A stretch of 64,000 nt of DNA, from the NCBI GenBank assembly GCA_036320915.1, contig JAXBDG010000014.1, forward strand, positions 930,001 through 994,000, in the 5' to 3' direction. Shown here piece by piece: positions 29,346-40,100 of this stretch. The notes under the pieces were generated by a model that was not told the DNA's origin, searched no databases, and was given only the letters and a program-made list of their open reading frames with translations. A program made the position numbers and the translations under genes. The stretch is from Linnemannia elongata (Eukaryota; Mortierellomycota; Mortierellomycetes; Mortierellales; Mortierellaceae). Positions within the stretch are counted from its first letter, which is position 1, and each line of letters begins with the position of its first letter.

Positions 29346-31255
29346 TTATGTGTCCATCTTTAGCTTGGGCCTTTCCTTCTTGAGCCGGCGGAAACTATGT
29401 CGCTTGACACCATCCCGAAAGAACTGGACCTCCTCCAACATAGGCAAATGATCTGCAAACCAAGCCAACTCCCTGGCACCCATAGTGCGTCGTGTCTCCC
29501 TCGTCATGGCTCCAAACGAACCCTTGAGCTCCTTCAACTTGGTGAGACCCGCCAACGTCTCAAGGTAACCGGGCCAACCTTTTCCTACATTACCGAGAGA
29601 GAGCCAGCCAGGGAACGAGGCGTCTTGATAGGAAAAATAATCGGCGTCGCTATTGAGGTCGTTATCGTCATCGCCCTCGTCTCCAGCATTGACTTCATAC
29701 TCTAGCACATCTTCATCGTCGTCCTCCATATCGGCGTTCACGATATTTGGAAACCCGTTTATCGCCACCTTCAACTCCAGTTTCTCCAGTTCCTTCAACA
29801 CCCGATCTGATTATAGAACTTCCCCAGCTGCGACATCCACTCGGTCTCCTCTTCTGTCAAGACAATGGGTGCCGGTCGTGAATACAACGGGTTCCTGAGC
29901 GTGTCCAGATCACCGATCTTGATTTCAAGTTTGAGGATCTGAAGGCTTGCCGATACCCTTGGCTGTGAGGCAGCGTCCGCGAGATAAAGGCCGATATTCT
30001 CGCCCACACCCAGGGTCTCATCGACGATAAAAACCTTCAAGGCGACGCAGGAGACAAGAATAGATAGGATAGTAGCACTGGAAACACTATCGCAGTTGAA
30101 GAACTCAATACTGGTCAAGCTTCCGGAATGTCGCGGGATGGCCGGTCCTAGTCGAGGTTGGTCGTCCTCAAAGCCGTTGATGTAGAACGACTCGAGACTA
30201 TTCTCGGCAACGGCCACAAGAACCTTGCCAACAAACTCTCCAGGCCTGTCGTAATATCGTCGTGGGTCTCCTAGGTGCTTCAAATGCGGGCAGTTGTCGG
30301 CGATACACTTGGCGATACGGCTGTAGTTCTGGGGTTCTTGTACGAAAGGAACTTCAAGATGGGTGATTGATCCGCAATGTTCGAGGATGGAGCAGATCGA
30401 GTCCGCATTCATGAAATCCGCCCCGGAGCCGTGCCATACTGTCAACTGAGGAAGAGGGTCCTGCCGGAGCATGAAGGGTTCGACAGAGTTGTTGGAGTGA
30501 GCCGGCGGTACCACAAGGAGTATACGCCTGGCCTGGTGATCGACATCGACTCTGAACAAAGTGAGTGATGGTGAACAGCTGAAGAAGATGCCTGGGGTAA
30601 TATTGGTGATCCTTCGTTGTGGAGAAGTTGATATATCCAGAAATAACGTCTCCAAGCGAGCCAATGCGGCGACAGTCTTGGCAAGGAGGCGGACATCGTC
30701 GTCATCGTTGACGGGAATATCCCTCAGGGTTAACTTGTGGAGAAGGGGGCTTTGTTGAATGAAATAGCAGAGCTGAGCAAGAAATGCTCCAGTCCGGCAG
30801 GACTCTTTAAGGGCGGAGCTAGCTGTCTTTTCAGTTGATCTCGTGCTGCAAGTGAGGTCGGTGAGGTGAACCAGCGGCGTTAATGGCATCACAAAGCTCG
30901 TGCGAGGATATGTCATTGGAACCCAGCTAGGCCGACTGTAAGCAATGCCGAGGGCAGCGTCCTGCAGGTCCTGAAAGGCCATGAGCTCGGAAAAGTAGAG
31001 CGTACAAAAGTTGCCGGATATCTCGAGGGTTCGGACATGGCGGACGTTCTTTGCGAGAACCAGCAAAGAGTTCGGGGTGGTGGGCAGTTTTGGTGGGTAG
31101 TCCTCGCCCAAGATGCGAAAGAGTAGAGGAGTGTAGAGTCTATAGAAGTGCTTGTTGGTGCGCATGAGTCGAGAGACGGACGACTTGGGCATGAACTGCC
31201 CGAGCATGAGCAAGAGTTCCTCGACATTGAAGAAGCGATCATGGGCAGAGTCCAT
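29346..31255 (-). pseudogene. F-box/LRR gene interrupted by one frameshift
   Basis: From ATG 31255 (MDSAHDRFFNVEELLLMLGQ) one frame encodes the F-box and LRRs for 486 residues and stops just after GKFYNQIG. The next frame continues at once with VLKELEKLELKVAING and carries the acidic loop plus the normal cap (GYLETLAGLTKLKELKGSFG, WFADHLPMLEEVQFF, RRLKKERPKLKMDT) to the stop at 29346. The paralogue segment QQVGSLLELEDLNL aligns across the junction without a gap, so this is loss of one base in the C run at 29801-29803 and not an intron. Every other part looks constrained. It is either a very recent pseudogene, a polymorphic allele, or a base-calling error in a short homopolymer; 520 codons are open upstream if the leader frame is included. 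Confidence 0.8.
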
Positions 31256-31438
31256 TATAGTAGGAATAGGAGTATGATGCTTGTGAAGGAAAACTTGTTT
31301 TATGGGTAGGAGTGAGGAGATGAAAGAGGAGGAGATAGAGAATAAGAGGAGAGACAAATATCACTTTGATAAGCAAACCATTGTGAGCGGTAAAAGTCTT
31401 AACACTGCTATTAATCAAGAACGAAAACAAATCTACTT

Positions 31439-31528
31439 AATCTTGTAAAAGGGTTTGCAAGACGTTTCGTGAAACGAAGCGTTCCTGCAAAATCTTACAA
31501 AGCGGTTTGCGAAACAAAGCTTGCATAG
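31439..31528 (+). repeat. Left terminal inverted repeat
   Basis: Contains the near-palindromic GTTTCGTGAAAC and GGTTTGCGAAAC. It pairs with 32366-32455 in inverted orientation, and also with an internal copy near 32270-32305 (AAGATTTTGCAGGAACGCTT against its reverse complement here). Confidence 0.78.
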
Positions 31529-32206
31529 TAGAAAAAAAGAAGAGAAAACAAAGACAACAACAGAGGCCTGCTTTTTAGACCTTGGACTTAGTTCTCATCT
31601 AAGAGTTACTTATCTATCGCATTCTCTGTCCTCATGCATGCAAAGAAAAATTTATCCCTTAGTGTGTTAAGGCTGCAAATTTCCAGCTTTTTTTTTACAT
31701 GCGTTTTACACGAGGTAGAACTTCACTCCTTATTTACAAAAAAAAAAGCCTACGAGGAGGACCCTCTGTAAACATGAGAATGAGAGACCTGACCAAGGCA
31801 ACCATCCCCGTCACTTTTTTCATGCAGGCATAGTGCTAACCTCAATTATGTCTGAGAAAAACTGGATGGGCATGATGCTTATTCTCTTCCCTCAGTTTTG
31901 CACTTGGGTAGAGTGCAAAAAAAAAAAAAAAATGAAAAAGTTGAAACTAATTGCTGAGAGACCATCTTTCAGTTATTGAATATCGACTTAAATTTCTGAC
32001 AAACGAAAGGATTAGCATCCAATCATTCATACTCTATTAAACAAAAAGCTGCAAGTCTCCACGACAACTGACGCTAGAGAGTCACAGAGCTTTTCGAAGA
32101 GGGTTATTCGCAGTTATCATCTTATCAATGACTATAATTATTTATTGTTGCATGCCATGGTCAGCGTCCAAAAACGAACGTGGCTGGCATATGTTCTGCT
32201 GCTTCT

Positions 32207-32452
32207 GCGCTATACGCTGATTCTGTTCGGCTCATGTTGATTGATGGTTCGTATTTCACGAAGCACGTTATAAGATTTTGCAGGAACGCTTCATTTCACG
32301 AAACGTTCCGCGAAACGTTTCAGCGCTATATACGCTGATCCCATTTGGTTCACTTGGTTGATGGGCTGTGCTGGCTTTGTTTCGCGAAGCGTTTCGTAAT
32401 ATTATATACAGGACGCTTCATTTACGAAACGTCTCGCGAACCGCTTAACAGG
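32207..32452 (+). repeat. Two diverged tandem units of 116 and about 130 bp
   Basis: Unit 1 (32207-32322) and unit 2 (from 32323) both start GCGCTAT..ACGCTGAT, then share GGTTGATGG/TTGATTGATGG, a CGCGAAGC/CACGAAGC block, ACGCTTCATTT and ACGAAACGT. The right terminal repeat of the element is the distal part of unit 2. Tandem duplication of an end is common in non-autonomous elements. Confidence 0.75.
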
Positions 32453-32455
32453 ATT
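32366..32455 (-). repeat. Right terminal inverted repeat
   Basis: Inverted partner of 31439-31528. Read on the minus strand it runs AATCCTGTTAAGCGG, GACGTTTCGT, GAAGCGTCCTG, CTTCGCGAAACAAAGC. Confidence 0.78.
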
Positions 32456-32529
32456 CTGGTAAAGGTAACGAACCGTTTGACGACCTAATAATAATGCATA
32501 TAGAGTTTTACTTTATTTACAACAGAAGT

Positions 32530-34140
32530 TCAAAAAAAATAGTCGTCGCTATCCGATTCCCAATCATTCCCCATGAGCTCCTTCAGCGTCTCGTATCGTT
32601 CATAGGAGAATGGCGTGTCCGACTTGATCTCGCCTCCATATAAGAACCCAGGCCCCAACGACGTAAACCTCAAGCTATCCTCCCGATCCTCGACCGATAG
32701 CTGCAACTGAAGATTCTCGAGGTTCTTCAGGAACCGGATCTTGCGATACAGTTTTCCCAAAGGAGTGCTGGCCTTCTTTTGTATCTCTGTAATGACCGCC
32801 GGTTCGGACTTGGACTTGGACCCGCTGGGAACTTCCATAGCATCGAGTTCGAGCATGCTGGGAAACTTGACCGCAAACCGGAGATCTCGGAGTGACTTTG
32901 AGACCCACTTGTAGAGCAAGATATTCTTCAACGGCACATCGTAACACTCTGCTCTCTTGCCGTCGACTCTGAGCACCTCCAACACCTGGCATCCGTGGAG
33001 AATGGTCTCAAGAAAGTATCCATCAAAATACCGGGTCTCCTCAAACTCGATCTTGATCAGCGAGCCAAAGTGCCCCTGGAGTGAGTCAGCCAGATTCGTG
33101 TTGCGGTCATGAAACCCCTCAACATAAATCGACTGGAGTGTGTCTTCCGGCATCCTCTCGATAATCTTGGTCATCAACGATGTGGAGACACTGCAATTGT
33201 CATCAAAGTGGAGGGAGAGATTCGCCAACTTGGGGCAGCAGTCGACAATGTGCTGAGAGACATACTCCTCGTCCTGCCCGCGTTCGAGAACAGGGACCTC
33301 TAGAGTAACGACCTCGGGGCAATGGTCCATCATGTCAAGAACCGTATCGGCGTCGAAGCCCCTGAGAAACTGAGCATGAAAATTCGTCAGTTTGCTGAGA
33401 GGCTCCGTTCGCATAGGGAAAATGGGTGGGGACTTGCCATCATCATTAGCCCTGTGACTCGTGCCGTATTGGGAGGTAACAACGATGCTCGCCTTCTTGA
33501 TCGATGGAGGGAGGCTGAAGAACAAATTGGACATAACTTCGTCGTCTAGACCCTCGGGAATCAGAAGGGTCAAGTCGATCGCCTCCAGCATCTTGAGTCC
33601 ACCAATACTCCTACAGAGAGGGCCAAGGAATTCTTCGTCGCCGATGAATAACCGGCTCAGCTCCAGTCTGACAAGTCGAGGGAACCCTAGAAGGACACGA
33701 GCCATCGACGTCGAGAAAGCGCCCCTCGCGAGGCCAGCCTCAGACTGGGATTGCGAGGAACGATACGAACACTCCAACTTACAGGTGAAGGAGGTAAGAT
33801 TCGGTAATTTCGGAAAGACAGTGGCAACCCGAATTGACGACGACACATCGGCAGTGTCAAAAGAAGAGGTACCGACGATAAAGCGGAGACAGAACTCCCT
33901 AGCCAAGGACATGGATCGGACGTGTTCGGCGTGCTTAATGAGGCCCTTGATGCTCGCCGAGTCAGAGAACCTTCCCGAAGTATAGATGGTGTCGAAGGTG
34001 TGGTAGAGGACTCTGGCGCCGCTCCTGTAAAGTGATTTGTTGGTCCTCATGAGTTTGGCGAGGGATCGGTTTGTGGAGAAGAGAAGGACCAACCTGATGA
34101 GTTCGGGTTGGTCCCAAAATCGGGTAACAGCAGAATCCAT
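32530..34140 (-). CDS. F-box/LRR protein without the usual C-terminal cap (536 aa)
   Basis: Single exon. Another 57 codons are open upstream; ATG 34140 (MDSAVTRFWDQPELIRLVLL) is chosen by comparison with the MDSA starts of paralogues. The F-box-like region ends with GARVLYHTFDTIY (about 55). LRR-like units: FPRLVRLELSRLFIG, GLKMLEAIDLTLLIPEG, HCPEVVTLEVPVLERG, CCPKLANLSLHFD, GCQVLEVLRVDGKRA, FLKNLENLQLQLSVE. The chain ends with an acidic and aromatic tail (NDWESDSDDYFF) about where relatives start the 75-residue cap. The stop is only 75 bp from the right end of the transposable element, so the missing cap may be a result of that insertion. Otherwise it is a normal family member and predicted SCF receptor. 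Confidence 0.82.
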   Translation of the reverse strand: MDSAVTRFWDQPELIRLVLLFSTNRSLAKLMRTNKSLYRSGARVLYHTFDTIYTSGRFSDSASIKGLIKHAEHVRSMSLAREFCLRFIVGTSSFDTADVSSSIRVATVFPKLPNLTSFTCKLECSYRSSQSQSEAGLARGAFSTSMARVLLGFPRLVRLELSRLFIGDEEFLGPLCRSIGGLKMLEAIDLTLLIPEGLDDEVMSNLFFSLPPSIKKASIVVTSQYGTSHRANDDGKSPPIFPMRTEPLSKLTNFHAQFLRGFDADTVLDMMDHCPEVVTLEVPVLERGQDEEYVSQHIVDCCPKLANLSLHFDDNCSVSTSLMTKIIERMPEDTLQSIYVEGFHDRNTNLADSLQGHFGSLIKIEFEETRYFDGYFLETILHGCQVLEVLRVDGKRAECYDVPLKNILLYKWVSKSLRDLRFAVKFPSMLELDAMEVPSGSKSKSEPAVITEIQKKASTPLGKLYRKIRFLKNLENLQLQLSVEDREDSLRFTSLGPGFLYGGEIKSDTPFSYERYETLKELMGNDWESDSDDYFF

Positions 34141-34676
34141 GATGTTGGTGGTAGTGATGTGTTGATGAGTGAATGGAAAAGAAGAAATGAAAAGTTTGAA
34201 AGGGTGAAGATTGGAAGTGGGGCTGAGAAAATGAGGCGTAGAAAGTGGCTTTAGCATTGGATAAACAGAACCATAAATTTGGTGGCGTACCACAGATGCC
34301 GAAAGAAACACAGGAAAGCAAAAAAAAATTCAAACAACGCCCACAACTTCTTCTATGAATCGCCAATCTTATTATTTATTTTTTTGGAGGGGGGGTTAAG
34401 TTGAGGTGCTTCGGCTACCATGAACCGCCTTCTTGTTTTCAATAACACCATTATTCATCATTTCCATCTGTCCTCTCTGCCCTACCCTCTGCCTCTACTT
34501 CCTTCTTTCACAAAGGAAGAATAAAACGAACAAACATTTGCCATCGTTATGCAATCCTCTTCTTATCTCTCTAATTGAATGCGTCGCCATCATCAACGGA
34601 ACACCGCGCGTTGTGGGCTTTTATCTTTTCTTTTCATCACTCATCTGAAATGATCCTGTCATAAATGCATACCTAT
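34141..34676. other. Intergenic, 536 bp
   Basis: It holds the leader and promoter of 32530-34140 and the 3' flank of 34677-36482. The minus-strand leader is CAACA/pyrimidine rich. A short T run followed by a G run lies at about 34375-34396. No gene is seen. Confidence 0.45.
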
Positions 34677-36482
34677 TTATTCAAACAAGTCCAAGGGTGT
34701 TTGATTGTTGGCGCGCTGGTCCACGAGCCATTGAAAGGGTGCAGTCAAGGTGGTGCCTCGGCTGAAGAACGCAATCTTTTCAAGACGAGGCCAATGCTGG
34801 TGGATCCAGGTGCACACACCCTGGTCGATCGTCAACTTGGTCTCCTCAGTATCCGCACTAAACGAGCCCTGAAGAGTCTTCAAGTTCTTCAGCCCGGCCA
34901 ACAGATGCAAATACCCTGGACGACCTGCCTCCTCATCAGGCAACGCCATCAAACCAGGAAACGAAACATTGCGATAGCACAGATGATTGTCTTGGCCGTT
35001 CATCGCATCCGCAGGGATCGTGATCCTCAGGTTCAAATCCTCCAACTCAAGCAGCGATCCAACTTGCTGGTATAATCTCTTCAGTTGTCGTATTCGGTCC
35101 GCCTCAGTATCAGTGAAGACGATCGGCAGTCGTCGCGAATAGAACGTCTCCTTCCTGAGCTCTTCAATGTCGCCAATGTTGATCTCGATGCGCAATCGTC
35201 GAATCTTCTTTGAGGCCCACTGCTGAGCAACAGCGTCTGCCAGCCGTATTTCGCGCGGATCATACCCGCCTTCAATCGTCAGCTCCTCCAGTTCCCGACA
35301 ACCAGCAAGAATGGTCTGAACAGTCGTGCTCTCCATGTGATAACACCCCCGCATGATAACGCTCTTGAGAGAACCAAAGTGTCGCTGCAGGGAGGTTCCG
35401 AGTTTATGGTTCTCGTCCTCTGCTCCACCGTACTCTAGGGTCACAAGTGTGTCCTGGGCCATGGCGGTTATAAGGGTGATCAACATGACCGCTAGAGGGT
35501 CCTGTCCGCTGTACCAGTGATGGATGTGTTTCAACTTTGGGCAAGAAGTCGTGATGACGGTGGCGATTTCCGGTATATCCGTGTCCGAGAGGTATTCGGG
35601 CACCTCTAGTCGCTCGAGCTCCGGACAGTGGCTCAGCAAGGTGGTAATCGTCTGCAGGTCGTGTTTTGCTGTCTCCAACCCAAACCAGCTCCTTAGCTTG
35701 CAAAGCGGTTCCTGGCGTCTTCTCAACTGGTCCGCCGTCACTTCATGGGTCTTATTACTCGCCACTGGTTGTATATCTGAACTTCTATAGTTCTGCAGCG
35801 CCAGGTTCAAAGCCTCTACTCCGCTGGGAAGTGCGAAAAAGATGGGCGAAAAGACTTTACTCCTGAGGGTGCTACCGCTGCACAAATGAAGGTCCAATCG
35901 CACGTCTTTCAGCGAGTCCAATCCGGATATAGCCCTGCCAAATAGAAGGATATCCTGCTCGTCGTGAATCGGGACATCGTGCATGGATAAATCGACGATT
36001 CGAGGCCAAAACTGTAGGATGCGGCAGAGGTGGACCAGGTAGTCGCCGCTGTAATAGTCGTAAGACGCGTCGGCTTGTCGTAAAAATGATCCGTAGCTCT
36101 GGAGTTGCGTCAAGTTGTTCATCCGGGGTGGCGAGAGAGGGAGCAGCTGGTGGGTATTGATGAGTGGACTGCTGGGCTGGCTGGTTTGGTGGTACTGTTC
36201 TTCGAAGGACTTTAGGCTCCTGGAGTATGGGCCACAAAAGTTCTCCTCGAGTTTCATCTTGCACGCATATCGAAAGCTCTTGTCGAGGGAGCCAAGAGAG
36301 TCGAAAACGTTTGTTGCTGGTTTTGAGCGAAAGGAAATTGTTTGGTAGATGAGAGGGGTGTAGATCTCATTCAGATTGTGATTGACTTGTGCGAGTGCAA
36401 CGATGGATGAGTTCGACAGCAAGGGCTCGAGGGCTTGGAAAAGTTCTGGAATGGAAAAGAACTGGGTTGCTGGCGAGGTCAT
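34677..36482 (-). CDS. F-box/LRR protein (601 aa)
   Basis: Single exon from ATG 36482. The start ATQFFSIPELFQALEPLLSN (residues 5-24) and EIYTPLIYQTISF form the F-box-like region. LRR-like units: FWPRIVDLSMHDVPIH, GLDSLKDVRLDLHLCS, HCPELERLEVPEYLSD, TSCPKLKHIHHWYSG, GCRELEELTIEGGYD. The terminal block is complete: FPGLMALPDE, GYLHLLAGLKNLKTLQGSFS and WIHQHWPRLEKIAFFSRG, then FQWLVDQRANNQTP. It serves as the best in-window reference for the damaged loci at 1513, 26637 and 29346. Predicted SCF receptor in cytosol or nucleus. Confidence 0.85.
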   Translation of the reverse strand: MTSPATQFFSIPELFQALEPLLSNSSIVALAQVNHNLNEIYTPLIYQTISFRSKPATNVFDSLGSLDKSFRYACKMKLEENFCGPYSRSLKSFEEQYHQTSQPSSPLINTHQLLPLSPPRMNNLTQLQSYGSFLRQADASYDYYSGDYLVHLCRILQFWPRIVDLSMHDVPIHDEQDILLFGRAISGLDSLKDVRLDLHLCSGSTLRSKVFSPIFFALPSGVEALNLALQNYRSSDIQPVASNKTHEVTADQLRRRQEPLCKLRSWFGLETAKHDLQTITTLLSHCPELERLEVPEYLSDTDIPEIATVITTSCPKLKHIHHWYSGQDPLAVMLITLITAMAQDTLVTLEYGGAEDENHKLGTSLQRHFGSLKSVIMRGCYHMESTTVQTILAGCRELEELTIEGGYDPREIRLADAVAQQWASKKIRRLRIEINIGDIEELRKETFYSRRLPIVFTDTEADRIRQLKRLYQQVGSLLELEDLNLRITIPADAMNGQDNHLCYRNVSFPGLMALPDEEAGRPGYLHLLAGLKNLKTLQGSFSADTEETKLTIDQGVCTWIHQHWPRLEKIAFFSRGTTLTAPFQWLVDQRANNQTPLDLFE

Positions 36483-37198
36483 GGCGAAGGGATGTAAAAC
36501 TTGGAAGGGGAACTAACAGTGAGAGGTATGGAGGTACGAGGAAGCGTCCATTGAAAATACTTTATGAGCGCAAGGAGCGCCGCCAGTCACGTCGCACTTG
36601 TTGATGCTCCCCTGGTGGCAAAAAGATCAACGTGATGACTTGATCCTCTGTAACTCGCGCCAGTTGAAATAACTTTCCCAGGCATACAATACAAGCGTGT
36701 GACAAGCCATTCGCTCCTAACCTCGTATGGTCTGGAGAATTCTCGAGATGTGAGGAGACAACTGTTTATGCCATCTGCTGCGTAGTGCCAGTACTTGGAG
36801 AGGGATGACTCCGGAGTCATTGCTCTATATCATATCATTTGAGCGAGCATGAAGATGAAGGGCTGGCTTTTGATGTCGACCGTGTTCAGTGCTCTAGTTC
36901 CTCGTGCACGAACCAAAAAAGTGACTGGCTATCATCATCATTCGCTCTTTAAACCATCGGGGGGGGGATAACCCTGTCCCTCGCTAATTTCGCTTTTGTT
37001 CGTTTGACCTCCTTTCCGTCTCATCTCCCTTCCTTCTTACACCTCCCAATACCACCCACCCCTGCACATTTCACAAAGAGACCGGCCAACTGAAAATTGT
37101 CCACGCTCTTCGTCTCGGAAATTACTACTCACCAACCCCTCCTACCTTCGACGTCAACCCATTTGCACACGGACAGTGACAGACAGACAACTTTAACC
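36483..37198. other. Divergent promoter region
   Basis: A 716-bp region between two head-to-head genes. It contains a run of nine G near 36960 and a pyrimidine-rich leader (37010-37195) ahead of the plus-strand gene. No RNA gene is recognised. Confidence 0.45.
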
Positions 37199-40100
37199 AT
37201 GGCAAAAGGCGCAAGGGCATCTCCTGCATCTCCTCGCACTCCAACCGCTCCGCATTCACAGCAAACAACTCCACACACACGAACATCCTTCACAATCGAC
37301 ATCCCCATCATTACCACAGCTCAACAGCAGCAAGCTCAAACACCCAGACCGCCAAGCTCCCCTTATCCACCGTACCGCGAAAGACTTCCAGGCGTAACAA
37401 CTCGCTCTCCTCGCAATCAGCAGTCCACTTCTTCCTCGCAGGGACGATCCACAGGGGGAAACAACCAACGTCAGTCGCCTACTGCAGCACAAAGACCACG
37501 AAACAACAACGCCAGGACCAGTACAGAGGTGGCGTCAGTGGTCAACACTCCGAGCTCTTCGAGGAACACAACCTTGTTACCCCGCCGATTGACCCAAATG
37601 ACAAGCGGTCAAACAAGCTCGGGAACGAGCCATCAGAGCGTTGCCGAAATCACCAGCCAGCAGTCCTTTCCAACTCAGCCAGCCGACCCTGCTCTCACCA
37701 ACCTGCTGGCAACCATAGGCAATGTCGAGGCAATGCTAGCATCCTGGGAATCAGAGTCAAGGGACACGGACGAGACTATTCGTCAGCTGTATGCCCAAGA
37801 AGCTAATTTGCGCTCAGGATCTCGTTCGACAAGCTCTGTCTTATCTCCATCATCATCGTCTTCGCCATCTTTGTCACAAGCCACGCCGTTCTCAGCAACT
37901 ATCCAAGGTTCCAGCACCAACACCGAGAACAACAAGGCTGGCAACAGAGGCTCGATGAGAAAAAAGGCCTCGGATGAGACTATCGCCAGCTCAATTGCCT
38001 TTCACAATAGCGAGCGAGCTTGTGCGCGCGTGAACTTGTTTGAAAAGATCCCGACAGAGGTCCTGTGCGTGATTCTCGGATGGGTGGTGGAGCCGATGGG
38101 AGAAAAAATGTCTGCGACCGACGACGGCGACGGACTCCGGATTGGCAATCCTCTTCTATATTGGCACTTGAACCCGGACCGGACTCTGCTTCGCCTTGTT
38201 TGCCGTTCCTGGAACCAGACTATTGTGGCTATGGCCCGAGAAATCCATGTCAAGCTTGGCTCAGATGAATCCATGGTGAAACTCTTGGAGACCGAGGAGC
38301 GGCGTCGGGCTAGACCAGTCACATTGACAAGGACTACAGCGACTCAAGGAAGAATCGGCGGGGCTCGTCTCCCACATCTCTCCTTGGCGATCCGAAATGC
38401 CTACAGTAACTCGCTCAGTCGGAGTAATATTCCTCGACCTCAGTCACCACTGCAGCGACAACAACCAAATCTGCTCCAACAGCAGCTGCAACAGCAAGCT
38501 CCTTTGAGACGGTCAGCTCGACTCTCACAGGTTACACAACATACTACATCCCCAACGACACCCTCCTCATCGTCACTCTCAACCCCTACCAGAACCACCC
38601 CTCGTTCACAGGCAACCACCGCTGACTGGGAGCCATCGTTCACCTACATTCACACAAGGACTACAAGAGTTAGTCAAGGTTTTAATATTACCGCACAGTG
38701 TTGTTTATTGATATTCATTCTGGCTAATTAGTCGCCACTTGCTTCATTTGTATAGGAACAAAATGAACGTCGACGACTGGTCAAGCAGACCGCGGTACCA
38801 ATTCAAGGGTTTTACCGACTTTCTTTGCCTATTCATCCTACAGGAACTACTACTGGATCTACATCAGGGTCATCAAGCTCAATGTGTGCAGGAGGCGAGG
38901 TCTCGAAAAGAGTCAACCCATGGTCGTTCCCACCTTCTGTCAGCTCGCTCTTTGTTGAAGGAGACCTAATCCGGTCATCAGATCCAAAAGAGGATGTTAC
39001 GCTTTCATCGAGCTACGCAGGAACCAATCCACGGCCGGGAGGAGGTTCATTTGATGCCACGTCAAGATCGCCACGGTATCGAATGAACAATGCTCGATTT
39101 GGGACAATGCTTGATCACTGGCTCCGCGCTGCCGCCCCAGAAGGCCTTGTCAAGTTCTCCGTTTCGAGCTCAGCGGACTTTGGACTGAATGGGTAAGAAC
39201 CTGTCCCAATCGTTTCACAGACACAGAGGGCTTATGTCAACCCTCCGGATATTAATCAATGCTTACGCCACTATTTCAACTTGGACCAGACTGTTGTCCC
39301 TTCCACGCACATTGACGACACTCAAGATCAGTCGGTGTCCTCGAAGTATGTCATTTTCTGGGGGCTCAATTGAAGATGCAATGAACCTGGCTCTCTCAAC
39401 ACAATATTTGAATATTTACTCACTCCATAACTGTGTCCGCTTTGTGGAAATAGTCAATGGTGGCGCCTTGCATCATGGATTTCATCACTTGTCTAATCTG
39501 ACTTCGCTGACCCTGTGTTCGGAACTGCTTTTCACGGATGAGACTTTCTTGATCGCGCTTAAGACTCTGAGCCAATTAACGCGCTTTGTCTATGTGTACC
39601 CATGCGATGCGGTTCAGCCAGTGTGGAGAGACTTGTTCCGTTACTGTTCCTCGTGTGAGCTCTACCACCGCCGGGTTACGACCAAGACCTACAGCAGGAC
39701 GCTGATGATGCCTGAACTCCCCGACCAGATTCAAGACTTTACGTTTGAGATGGATGAGCCGAGGTTCCAGGAGTCGCGAATTGAGACCTTTGAGAATAAC
39801 CGACATGGGTTGGACAGGAAAGATATCCGGTACGCGGTCACCCTATGGAAAGCAGATGATTCGACAGCCATACAATCGCAGACGCCGCATTGGTGTGGAT
39901 TTGATTTGGCGCAGGACGAGGTTCGATCGTGGTGGCCAGCCAACTTGACGCGACTCGACTTGTCAAAGTCCATTGTCACAGGATCGACGTTTGATGTGCC
40001 CCCACAGCTGCAGGAACTTGTGATTGCGTATCCTTTGGAGCCCAATGAGATGACGGCGATCGAAGACGACGGATCTGGATTGTCTATCGAGGAGAAGCAA

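Larger units (their letters stand above)
31439..32455. mobile_element. Non-autonomous DNA element (MITE-like) with about 90-bp inverted termini
   Basis: The left end (31439-31528) and the reverse complement of the right end (32366-32455) align over about 88 bp with roughly three quarters identity. Shared blocks include AATCYTGT at the tips, GACGTTTCGT, GAAGCG, TCCTG and GCGAAACAAAGC. The roughly 840 bp between them hold no reading frame of note, so no transposase is encoded. No clear target-site duplication is seen beside the tips; the ends are therefore approximate. Internal copies of the right end show rearrangement. Its class cannot be fixed without an autonomous relative. Confidence 0.75.
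31256..32529. other. AT-rich intergenic region carrying a transposable element
   Basis: This is the longest geneless stretch inside the array. It is visibly richer in A and T than its flanks and is almost filled by the inverted-repeat element at 31439-32455. Confidence 0.7.

Noticed and set aside
29780..29830. An intron explaining the break in the 29346-31255 gene
   Set aside because: Paralogue residues align across the site with no gap, so nothing needs to be removed; a one-base loss is sufficient.
31439..32455. CRISPR-like or bacterial origin for the repeats with CGCGAA motifs
   Set aside because: Units are long, imperfect and arranged as inverted ends, unlike regular repeat-spacer arrays, and the context is eukaryotic.
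39193..39226. A 28- to 34-bp intron ending at CACAG in the large F-box gene
   Set aside because: Too short for a fungal intron. The acceptor at 39289 gives a normal 97-bp intron, the correct phase and LRR-like sequence.
39225..39345. Alternative frame with RAYVNPPDINQCLRHYF
   Set aside because: It looks coding, but cannot be reached from the exon 2 donor in phase, and lies inside the favoured intron/other frame.
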